DNA from: Chloroflexota bacterium
GTDB taxonomy: Bacteria > Chloroflexota > Dormibacteria > Dormibacterales > Dormibacteraceae
Reading direction: 5' to 3'
Length of the DNA: 10,978 bases
Assembly (NCBI GenBank): GCA_003446775.1
Contig: DMCH01000097.1
Location: 26,582 to 37,559, forward strand
Position numbers and translations under genes: made by a program. Shown in pieces: positions 5,574 to 10,978 of this stretch (positions are counted from its first letter, which is position 1; each line of letters starts with the position of its first letter). The notes below the pieces were generated by a model. That model did no database searches and was not told the DNA's origin. It worked only from the letters and a program-made list of their open reading frames with translations.

Positions 5574-6635
5574 CTAAAAGGCTCCCGCCAGCTCCTGAAG
5601 TCGCGCGGCCAGGCGGTCGCGAGTGATCTGGTATTCGCTGCCGACCCGGTATGTCTTGAAACCCATCTTGGCGTTGATGGCCAGCATCGGCGCGTTGGAG
5701 CCCGCGTTGTCGGTCGTGAACCACTCGGCATTGGGGTAGAGCTCATGCAGGTGGATCGCCATGGCAGCTTTCAGCCACTTGCCGAGCCCGCGCCCGCGCG
5801 CGTCCGGCCGCACGCCCGTGAAGCCCTGATGAACGATGGTCGGGCTGTACGGGGCGTAGTACATGTCGGTGATTCCGGAGATGACCCCGTCAGGTTCGCG
5901 CGTCATCATCCAGTGCCCGGCCTCGCCCGACATGTCCATGCGCGCGAACCACTCCTTGATCATTGCCGGCGTCTCGACGATCTCGCCATGGTCGAGGTCT
6001 TCAAAAGGTATCGTGTTCAACATGCTCGAGATCTGCGGGGCATAGTCCTCGAGCATCGATTCCGGCAGGCGCCCGTCATAGGACTCGAATTTCGTGTCGG
6101 GTGAGCCCTTGCGCCCTTCTTCAACCCAGCGGCGCATCACCGCCCAGTCGACATCCGCCAGCTTGAGGCGGTTCTCAGCGCCCGTCAGCTTGGCTTCCGC
6201 ACCGATCCACTTCAGGAACGCGTGACCGGACTCCTCTTCGCATTCAATGCCGACAGTGGTGTACGAATGCCGGTCCATGATCTCCAGCACGATTGGAATC
6301 CAACTCCGGCCGATGCCGCGCCGTCGGTGGTCGCGGTGCACGGAACCCTCGGTCCACAGCAGGTGCTTGTTGGTGTCGTAGCCAGGCGCCCCGGGCCTGG
6401 TCGCCTCGGCGGTGAACCAGCTCAACATCTTTCCGCCGTTTGAAATCTCATAGCGATAGTGGATCTCGAACGGATCGTTGCGCTTCATTCCGTCCTCGAT
6501 CACGCGGTCGGGCCTGATCGGGTCGTCGGGGCGAGTCTCGGCATGCCGCAACCGGCGATACGCGTGATAGCGCGTCCAGAAATCCGGGCCTGCAGTGGTC
6601 GCGTCGACCTCGACCGGCGTCCAGCGATTTGTCAT
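5574..6635 (-). CDS. Tandem-domain GNAT N-acetyltransferase
   Basis: A 353-residue cytoplasmic protein with two GNAT domains. The first has an acetyl-CoA motif VHRDHRRRGIGRSW (99-112); the second has VRPDARGRGLGKWLK (275-289) followed by the strong motif TDNAGSNAPMLAINAKMGFK (308-327). Both carry the R/Q-x-x-G-x-G/A pyrophosphate loop. The two-domain plan and length recall mycothiol synthase (MshD) and related actinobacterial proteins, in which the C-terminal domain is the active one. There is no direct evidence that this one acts on a mycothiol precursor, so I assign only the superfamily. The ATG at 6635 has no Shine-Dalgarno sequence; TATCCT lies nine bases upstream. It diverges from the F420-type oxidoreductase across 26 bp and converges with the membrane protein at 4676, with a 4-bp gap and no terminator. 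Confidence 0.9.
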   Translation of the reverse strand: MTNRWTPVEVDATTAGPDFWTRYHAYRRLRHAETRPDDPIRPDRVIEDGMKRNDPFEIHYRYEISNGGKMLSWFTAEATRPGAPGYDTNKHLLWTEGSVHRDHRRRGIGRSWIPIVLEIMDRHSYTTVGIECEEESGHAFLKWIGAEAKLTGAENRLKLADVDWAVMRRWVEEGRKGSPDTKFESYDGRLPESMLEDYAPQISSMLNTIPFEDLDHGEIVETPAMIKEWFARMDMSGEAGHWMMTREPDGVISGITDMYYAPYSPTIVHQGFTGVRPDARGRGLGKWLKAAMAIHLHELYPNAEWFTTDNAGSNAPMLAINAKMGFKTYRVGSEYQITRDRLAARLQELAGAF

Positions 6636-6644
6636 GAGAGGGAG

Positions 6645-6652
6645 AGGATAAT
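6645..6652. promoter_or_regulatory. Overlapping divergent -10 boxes
   Basis: In the 26-bp gap between two divergent ATG codons (6635 and 6662) lies the near-palindrome AGGATAATCCCT. Read on the plus strand, GATAAT (6647-6652) ends nine bases before the ATG at 6662. Read on the minus strand, TATCCT (6650-6645) ends nine bases before the ATG at 6635. The gap is too short for separate promoters with leaders, so both transcripts are probably leaderless and compete for the same DNA. The -35 elements would fall inside the opposite coding sequence and are weak. Confidence 0.5.
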
Positions 6653-6661
6653 CCCTGACCG

Positions 6662-7432
6662 ATGTCGGAAACGAGGCGCTTCAAGGTCGGGGTCACGATT
6701 CATCCCCAGCAGTGCACGATCGCGCAACTGCGCGACGCATGGCGCCGCGCTGACGAGCTAGGAGTGGACAGCATCTGGTTCTGGGATCACTTCTTTCCAC
6801 TCTACGGCGACCCCAACGGCAACCAGTTCGAGTGCTGGTCGCTGCTGGCGGCGGCAGCGATCGACACCAAGGTCCCACAGATCGGCCCGATGGTCAGCGC
6901 GATCGGATACCGCAATCCCGATCTCATCGCCTATCAGGCCAGCACCATCGACCAGCTCTCGGGCGGCCGGTTCGTGCTCGGCCTCGGCGCGGGCTGGTTC
7001 GAGCGCGACTACGAGGAGTACGGGTTCGCTTTCGGCGAGGCGAAAGACAGGCTGCGCACTCTCAAAGAAGCGCTGCCGCGAATCAAGGAGCGCATCAAAA
7101 AATTGAAGCCCGGGCCCGCGGGCCCGATGCCGATCCTCATCGGCGGCGGGGGCGAGAAGGTGACCCTTCGGTTGGTGGCCGAGCACGCGCAGATGTGGAA
7201 CGCGCTCGGAGACCCAGACGAATATGCACGTAAGTCACGCATCCTCGACGAGTGGTGCCACCGCATCGGGCGTGACCCGAAGGAGATCGAGCGCACCGCG
7301 AACGTTCACGTGAGAACGCCGGGCGACGTCAAGGAGTGGCTCGATGCCGGTCTTCAGCACTTTGTGCTGCGGCTGGCTTATCCGTTCGACACGAAAACGC
7401 TCGAGAGAGTGCTGAAGGAGTCGCGCTCCTAG
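6662..7432 (+). CDS. LLM-class F420-dependent oxidoreductase (Rv1855c family)
   Basis: A 256-residue luciferase-like monooxygenase-fold protein. The N-terminal strand FKVGVTIHPQQ (7-17) leads to SIWFWDHFFPLYGDPNGNQF (38-57), the hallmark of the F420-dependent subfamily typified by mycobacterial Rv1855c. DQLSGGRFVLGLGAGWFERDYEEYG (97-121) is the core LLM motif, and MPILIGGGGEKVTLRLVAEHA (156-176) is the phosphate-binding strand of the deazaflavin site. It probably transfers hydride between F420 and an unknown organic substrate in the cytoplasm. FMN use cannot be excluded from sequence. The length is normal for the short branch of the family (about 250-300). The start at 6662 has GATAAT nine bases upstream and no good Shine-Dalgarno sequence. 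Its TAG stop (7430-7432) overlaps the stop of the convergent gene. Confidence 0.9.
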   Translation: MSETRRFKVGVTIHPQQCTIAQLRDAWRRADELGVDSIWFWDHFFPLYGDPNGNQFECWSLLAAAAIDTKVPQIGPMVSAIGYRNPDLIAYQASTIDQLSGGRFVLGLGAGWFERDYEEYGFAFGEAKDRLRTLKEALPRIKERIKKLKPGPAGPMPILIGGGGEKVTLRLVAEHAQMWNALGDPDEYARKSRILDEWCHRIGRDPKEIERTANVHVRTPGDVKEWLDAGLQHFVLRLAYPFDTKTLERVLKESRS

Positions 7433-8175
7433 CCCGGCATCCCGCGCCCGGCTTGCTCGCCCGGGCGCGGACGCCGAAACGGCGGCGATTCCGCATCGAT
7501 CGCCAGGCGCTGCCACTCGCGCATGGCCTGCAGGAGCTGCTCGGTAGGCACGCCGAACGCGTTTCGGATGGCGCCGTCGTAATAGGAGAAGCCTCGAATG
7601 CGCTGAAGCAGCGACTTGGGTGTGTGCACGAGCGCGCGATTGAGCCTGAAGAAAATGACATTGGGCCGCAGCTTCGGGTCCTGCCACTCGCCGGCCTCGG
7701 ACATCCTCATGCCGCTGAAGGCGCCCAGCCGCGCGCCGACGAGGTCGGTCACATGGATCCAGCGCACCGAGCGTTCCTTTCCCCGCCCGCCCCATCGGAA
7801 TCCGTCCTTCGACAGCGTGAGCGGCTCGCCCAATCCCTGCATCGCAGTGAAATAAAACGCGTTGAGTCCGACCATGACCAGCACCGCGACGGGCGCTATC
7901 CATGGAAAGCTGCGGTTCGCGAAGACCGCCAGCACCAGGGCGATTGGAAACGCGACCCAACCGACCAGGCGAATCCGGCGCACGGCCGTGGGCAGTGCGG
8001 GCGCCTGCAGGACTACTTCGCCGTCCTCCCTCGGCCCGAGTGTGGTCACCCTCACCGGGCGCCGGCGCCAGGCCTCGTTGATGCGGATCGCGGTCGCCGT
8101 CGTGCCGCCGATTGCGATCACATACAGCACGAGCAGGGCGACCGTGACCAGCAACACGATCTCACGGCCGTCCAC
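7429..8175 (-). CDS. Unidentified three-helix membrane protein
   Basis: A 248-residue protein that I do not recognise. From the GTG at 8175, helix 1 is IVLLVTVALLVLYVIAIGG (about residues 6-24), followed by a basic cytosolic loop. Helices 2 and 3 (WVAFPIALVLAVF and FPWIAPVAVLVMVGLNAFYF) form a hairpin at about 72-108. The remaining 140 or so residues are soluble. They open with LTLSKDGFRWGGRGKERSVRWIHVTDL, a beta-rich stretch with the W-x-x-I/V pattern of bacterial PH-like domains (a resemblance by eye), and end in an Arg/Pro-rich tail. The GTG at 8175 is preferred over the TTG at 8211 because a -35/-10 pair at 8211-8184 lies directly before it. The stop codon shares CTAG (7429-7432) with the oxidoreductase. 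It may be a membrane-anchored signalling or scaffold protein. Confidence 0.75.
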   Translation of the reverse strand: MDGREIVLLVTVALLVLYVIAIGGTTATAIRINEAWRRRPVRVTTLGPREDGEVVLQAPALPTAVRRIRLVGWVAFPIALVLAVFANRSFPWIAPVAVLVMVGLNAFYFTAMQGLGEPLTLSKDGFRWGGRGKERSVRWIHVTDLVGARLGAFSGMRMSEAGEWQDPKLRPNVIFFRLNRALVHTPKSLLQRIRGFSYYDGAIRNAFGVPTEQLLQAMREWQRLAIDAESPPFRRPRPGEQAGRGMPG

Positions 8176-8183
8176 CGCCCAGG

Positions 8184-8211
8184 ATTGTAGGGGCCTTGCC
8201 TCGCCCCACAA
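8184..8211 (-). promoter_or_regulatory. Candidate promoter giving a leaderless transcript
   Basis: On the minus strand TTGTGG (8211-8206) and TACAAT (8189-8184) are 16 bases apart, a reasonable sigma-70 pair. TACAAT ends eight bases before the GTG at 8175, so transcription should start at or next to that codon. This is the best promoter in the window and decides the start of the gene at 7429-8175. Confidence 0.55.
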
Positions 8212-8298
8212 CGAAACAGGACTCGTTTTGTAGGCTGCGCACTAACCGATCCGGCGCCCAATGCCTAGGATTCGAGGCACCACACCCTCTTCGCGGCG

Positions 8299-8330
8299 CG
8301 AGCCTCCGTCCATCACCGGTCGGGGGCTCG
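8299..8330. repeat. Ten-base-pair intergenic hairpin
   Basis: CGAGCCTCCG (8299-8308) pairs with CGGGGGCTCG (8321-8330) through ten positions, one of them a T-G wobble, around a 12-base loop. Its right arm abuts and shares one base with the composite repeat at 8330-8399. No U-tract follows on either strand. The 8212-8298 stretch before it, upstream of the promoter at 8184-8211, shows only a short TGCCT/AGGCA pairing (about 8262-8279) and no gene. Confidence 0.45.
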
Positions 8331-8399
8331 TGTCAATTTATGGCGAAAGCAGGCTTTTTATATGGCGAAAGCAGGCTTTCGCCATGGGTGGATTGACAC
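8330..8399. repeat. Composite repeat resembling a miniature inverted-repeat element
   Basis: The ends are GTGTCAAT (8330-8337) and ATTGACAC (8392-8399), perfect inverted repeats. Inside, the 19-base unit TATGGCGAAAGCAGGCTTT occurs twice with no mismatch (8339-8357 and 8361-8379, period 22). The second copy forms a perfect 11-bp palindrome, ATGGCGAAAGC (8362-8372) with GCTTTCGCCAT (8375-8385). Both ends, read inward, give TGTCAAT then ATGGCGAAAGC, with 2 bases between on the left and 6 on the right. The unit is therefore a terminal inverted repeat with one arm duplicated. This suits a MITE, a transposon end pair or a REP-like unit. No target-site duplication is obvious. It lies between pntB and the next minus-strand gene, with no coding sequence. 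Confidence 0.7.
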
Positions 8400-8437
8400 T
8401 TTGCCTGGAGGCGCTTGGTTGGTGCACACTGGGTGAC

Positions 8438-8456
8438 GGCCGGAGTAAATCCGGCC
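8438..8456 (-). terminator. Possible U-less terminator after pntB
   Basis: GGCCGGA (8438-8444) and TCCGGCC (8450-8456) form a perfect 7-bp stem with a five-base loop, starting 22 bases past the pntB stop codon. No U-tract follows on the minus strand, so it is not a standard intrinsic terminator. The position just after an operon and the strong GC stem make termination or 3'-end protection plausible. Confidence 0.4.
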
Positions 8457-8478
8457 TAGAGCTCCACCTGGATCTGGT

Positions 8479-9864
8479 TTAGGCGGCTTTGACCGCGCTC
8501 ACCAACTTCGTCAGCGAATCCTTCGCGTCGCCGAACAACATGATGGTCTTGGGGTCGTACAGAAGGTCATTGTCGATGCCGGCGAAGCCCGGCCGCATCG
8601 AACGTTTCATGAACACGATGTTCTTGGCCTGGTCGGCGTTGAGGATGGGCATGCCGTAAATCGGACTGCCGGGCGTGTTGCGCGCCGCGGGATTGACGAC
8701 GTCGTTGGCGCCGACCACGAGCACGACGTCGGCGTTCTTGAACTCGTCGTTGATCTCGTCCATCTCCTTGAGCTGCTCGTAAGGCACGTTCGCCTCCGCG
8801 AGGAGGACGTTCATGTGCCCGGGCATGCGGCCGGCGACGGGATGAATCGCGTAGTTCACCTCCACCCCTCTCTTCTCGAGCAGATCCGCAAGCTCGCGGA
8901 CTGCGTGCTGCGCTTGCGCGACGGCGAGCCCGTACCCCGGGACGATGATCACGCGTCGCGAATATGCGAGCAGGGTCGCGAGGTCTTCGACCGAGCCGGT
9001 CCGCACGGTGCGACCCTCCTTCCCCGCTGCCGCGCCGGCAACTGCCTGCACCTTGCCGAACGCCCCGAACAGGACGTTTCCGAGCGAGCGCCCCATCGCG
9101 TCGCTCATGAGCTTGGTCAGCAGGCTGCCGGAGGCGCCGACCAGCGTCCCCGCGACGATGAGCGCGAAATTGTTGAGCGTGAATCCACTCGCGGCGACCG
9201 CGAGCCCGGTGAATGCGTTGAGCAGCGAGATCACGACCGGCATGTCCGCGCCGCCGATGGGCAGCACGAAGGCGACACCGAGGATGAGGGCCAGAAGCAT
9301 CAGGGCCAGGAACGAGAAAGGAATCGATGCGATCGCCAGGACGGCGATCACGAAACCGAAGATCGCGGCGGCGAGGAGGCCGTTGACCAGCTGCTGTCCC
9401 GGGTACGTGATCGGCGTCCCGGTCATCAGCTCCTGCAGCTTCGCGAAGGCGACCAGGCTGCCCGCGAAGGAGACCGATCCAATGACGATGCTGAAGACGC
9501 TGGGCAATGCCTCGGTCAATGGCGGGTGAGCACCGAACTTGACGAGCTCCGCCACCGCCACGAGCGCTGCGGCGGCGCCGCCGGCGCCGTTGAACAGCGC
9601 CACCATTTGCGGGATCTGGGTCATCTTCACCTGGCGCGCGCCGATCGTCCCAACCGCTGCGCCGATCACGACCCCGATCAAGATGATGAGCGCGCCCGCA
9701 GCAGTGAAGTGCAGCTGCGGCACGGTTGCCCCCAACGCGATGACCATGCCGGCCGCGGCGGTGAAGTTGCCGTTGCGCGCCGTCTTGGGCGAGCTCAGCT
9801 GCTTGAGGCCGAGGATGAACAGCACCGCCGCCAGCAGGTAGGCGAGGGCGTAAAAGAGGCTCAC
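8479..9864 (-). CDS. pntB: NAD(P) transhydrogenase subunit beta
   Basis: A 461-residue inner-membrane protein, the normal PntB length. The first 265 or so residues hold about eight or nine membrane helices, including TYPGQQLVNGLLAAAIFGF (153-171) and ADMPVVISLLNAFTGLAVAA (206-225), which line the proton path. The cytosolic domain III begins near 285 and binds NADP(H): VPGYGLAVAQAQHAV (308-322) is the Gly-rich loop, YAIHPVAGRMPGHMNVLLAE (338-357) and VVGANDVVNPAARNTPGSPI (383-402) are signature blocks, and MKRSMRPGFAGIDNDLLY (419-436) closes the site. With PntAa and PntAb it uses the proton gradient to drive NADH + NADP+ to NAD+ + NADPH. The GTG start at 9864 overlaps the pntAb stop as GTGA, which implies translational coupling; the upstream ribosome-binding site is weak. 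Confidence 0.97.
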   Translation of the reverse strand: MSLFYALAYLLAAVLFILGLKQLSSPKTARNGNFTAAAGMVIALGATVPQLHFTAAGALIILIGVVIGAAVGTIGARQVKMTQIPQMVALFNGAGGAAAALVAVAELVKFGAHPPLTEALPSVFSIVIGSVSFAGSLVAFAKLQELMTGTPITYPGQQLVNGLLAAAIFGFVIAVLAIASIPFSFLALMLLALILGVAFVLPIGGADMPVVISLLNAFTGLAVAASGFTLNNFALIVAGTLVGASGSLLTKLMSDAMGRSLGNVLFGAFGKVQAVAGAAAGKEGRTVRTGSVEDLATLLAYSRRVIIVPGYGLAVAQAQHAVRELADLLEKRGVEVNYAIHPVAGRMPGHMNVLLAEANVPYEQLKEMDEINDEFKNADVVLVVGANDVVNPAARNTPGSPIYGMPILNADQAKNIVFMKRSMRPGFAGIDNDLLYDPKTIMLFGDAKDSLTKLVSAVKAA

Positions 9865-10178
9865 TTAGGCTTGACCGGTTCTTGAGTCCTGGTTGTCTGC
9901 CGGCCCTTGAACATCTCCAGCATCCGGTCCGTGACGACGAAGCCGCCGACGACATTGGTCGTGGCGAGGACGACGGCCACCAGTCCGAGGATGATCGTGA
10001 CCGGGGAGCTGGCTCCCGCCGCGATCACCAGCGCGCCCACCAGGATGATGCCGTGGATCGCGTTGGTGCCGGACATCAACGGCGTGTGGAGCATGGTCGG
10101 AACCTTGGAGATGACCTCGATGCCGACAAAAACAGCCAGCACGAAAAACGTGAACTCGTTCAGCAGCTCGCTGTTCAT
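9861..10178 (-). CDS. pntAb: NAD(P) transhydrogenase subunit alpha part 2 (membrane)
   Basis: A 105-residue membrane protein equal to the C-terminal membrane part of the single-chain PntA of E. coli. Three helices are visible: about 9-24, 43-57 and 60-80. The family signature VPTMLHTPLMSGTNAIHGII (26-45) is intact, as is TNVVGGFVVTDRMLEMFKGR (74-93). A separate PntAb gene is the three-subunit layout known from Rhodospirillum rubrum. The ATG at 10178 overlaps the pntAa stop as ATGA and the gene ends in GTGA with pntB, so all three are translationally coupled. No independent ribosome-binding site is evident. Confidence 0.95.
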   Translation of the reverse strand: MNSELLNEFTFFVLAVFVGIEVISKVPTMLHTPLMSGTNAIHGIILVGALVIAAGASSPVTIILGLVAVVLATTNVVGGFVVTDRMLEMFKGRQTTRTQEPVKPK

Positions 10179-10978
10179 TTGGTCGGCGCCGCAGCCATCT
10201 GCTTGGCGCGCTCGTTGACGATCTCTCCGTCGTGCGTCACGCAGCTGCCCTTCGTGATCTCGTCGTCGAAGTCCAGCACGATCGCCCCGTCCTTCACGAG
10301 GTGCAGCAGCAGGTTGGCGACGTTGCGCGCGTAGAGCTGGCTCGCGTGCAGGGGCATGGTCGACGGGACGTTCCGCGTGCCGATGATCGTCACGCCGCCG
10401 ACCTCGACGTCCGCGCCCGCCTTGGTCAGCTCTACGTTGCCACCGGTGTCGGCCGCGAGGTCGACGATCACAGACCCAGGCCGCATGCCCTTGACCATCT
10501 CGCCCGTCACCAGCAGCGGCGCGCGCCGGCCCGGCACGGCGGCGGTGGTGATGACGACGTCTGATTTGGCGACGTGCTCACCTATTAGCTCGCGCTGCTT
10601 GCGCAGGAACTCCTCGGACTGCTCCTTGGCGTAGCCGCCCTCTCCCTCCTGCGTCTCGAGGGCAAGCTCGATGAACGTCGCGCCCAGGGACTGCACCTCT
10701 TCCTTGACAGCCGGGCGGACGTCGTAGGCGGAGACCACCGCGCCGAGCCGGCGCGCCGTCGCGATCGCCTGCAGGCCGGCCACGCCGGCGCCCATGACCA
10801 GCACACGCGCCGGGGGGATGGTCCCGGCCGCCGTCATCATCATCGGGAAGAATTTGCCCAGGCGGCCGGCCGCCATCAGGACCGCCTTGTAACCCGCCGC
10901 CGACGCCTGGGACGACAGCGCGTCCATGGACTGGGCCCGCGAGATGCGCGGCACCAGCTCCAGGCTGAAGGCGGTCAC
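10175..10978 (-). CDS. pntAa: NAD(P) transhydrogenase subunit alpha part 1, 5' end outside the window
   Basis: The last 267 residues of the NAD(H)-binding domain I subunit; roughly 110-120 N-terminal residues lie beyond the right edge, judged from the usual family length of about 380. Signature blocks are ELVPRISRAQSMDALSSQAS (7-26 of the visible part), the Rossmann loop MGAGVAGLQAIATARRLGA (62-80) and the adenosine-ribose acidic residue in AYDVRP (Asp86). The Gln/Arg loop contacting domain III belongs to the part off the edge. The GTG at 10978 is an internal Val codon. The subunit is cytosolic, dimerises and passes hydride to NADP+ on PntB. The stop TGA overlaps the pntAb start. Confidence 0.96.
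   Translation of the reverse strand: MTAFSLELVPRISRAQSMDALSSQASAAGYKAVLMAAGRLGKFFPMMMTAAGTIPPARVLVMGAGVAGLQAIATARRLGAVVSAYDVRPAVKEEVQSLGATFIELALETQEGEGGYAKEQSEEFLRKQRELIGEHVAKSDVVITTAAVPGRRAPLLVTGEMVKGMRPGSVIVDLAADTGGNVELTKAGADVEVGGVTIIGTRNVPSTMPLHASQLYARNVANLLLHLVKDGAIVLDFDDEITKGSCVTHDGEIVNERAKQMAAAPTK

Noticed and set aside
8262..8279. TGCCT/AGGCA with a GATTCGA-like loop, suggesting a tRNA T-arm
   Set aside because: No acceptor, D or anticodon arms can be built around it; a five-base stem alone is not evidence for a tRNA.
8330..8399. CRISPR-like repeats
   Set aside because: There are only two 19-base copies with a 3-base gap; no spacer-sized unique segments and no cas genes are present.
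8196..8482. Small plus-strand frames across the intergenic repeat (66 and 73 codons)
   Set aside because: They translate the tandem and inverted repeats, have no ribosome-binding site and overlap the end of pntB.
8567..9955. Long frames overlapping pntB on both strands
   Set aside because: Composition is dominated by Arg, Gly and Ala or Arg, Asp and Gln without motifs. The pntB frame carries all family signatures.

Overview
The window is high-GC bacterial chromosome with dense coding, F420-type chemistry (an Rv1855c-family luciferase-like oxidoreductase), a tandem GNAT protein of the mycothiol-synthase type and a three-subunit proton-translocating transhydrogenase. This fits an actinobacterium or a related soil lineage such as Dormibacterota or Chloroflexota. 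No ribosomal RNA or other taxonomic marker is present, so the placement is inference. No complete mobile element, CRISPR array, tRNA or rRNA was seen.

Left part (1-2322): the 3' end of an unidentified plus-strand gene, then three minus-strand genes: an alpha/beta hydrolase, an EamA-type transporter and a cold-shock-domain protein. The cold-shock gene has a clear intrinsic terminator. Its leader carries a perfect 12-bp inverted repeat that abuts the Shine-Dalgarno sequence. Two adjacent hairpins fill the gap between the hydrolase and the transporter.

Middle part (2304-5569): a TetR-type regulator diverges from the first hydrolase, with a palindromic candidate operator between them. The regulator is followed by a second alpha/beta hydrolase and then a third that is a close paralogue of the first. 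A six-helix membrane protein with a long acidic, proline-rich N-terminus follows. The regulator and its hydrolases look like a small regulated esterase/lipase locus.

Right-centre (5574-8478): a minus-strand tandem GNAT acetyltransferase and the plus-strand F420-type oxidoreductase diverge from a 26-bp gap holding a shared -10-like palindrome. The oxidoreductase converges on an unidentified membrane protein, and the two stop codons share one CTAG. The next intergenic stretch holds a compact 70-bp composite repeat that resembles a miniature inverted-repeat element.

Right end (8479-10978): pntAa (cut by the window edge), pntAb and pntB form a minus-strand operon with 4-base ATGA and GTGA overlaps. 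The transhydrogenase couples proton influx to NADPH formation.

A recurrent theme is that several starts lack a Shine-Dalgarno sequence and instead have a TANNNT or TATAAT-like hexamer 8-9 bases upstream, which suggests leaderless transcripts. Most of the window is ordinary housekeeping. The best leads are the cold-shock leader, the composite repeat, the TetR operator locus and the leaderless pattern.
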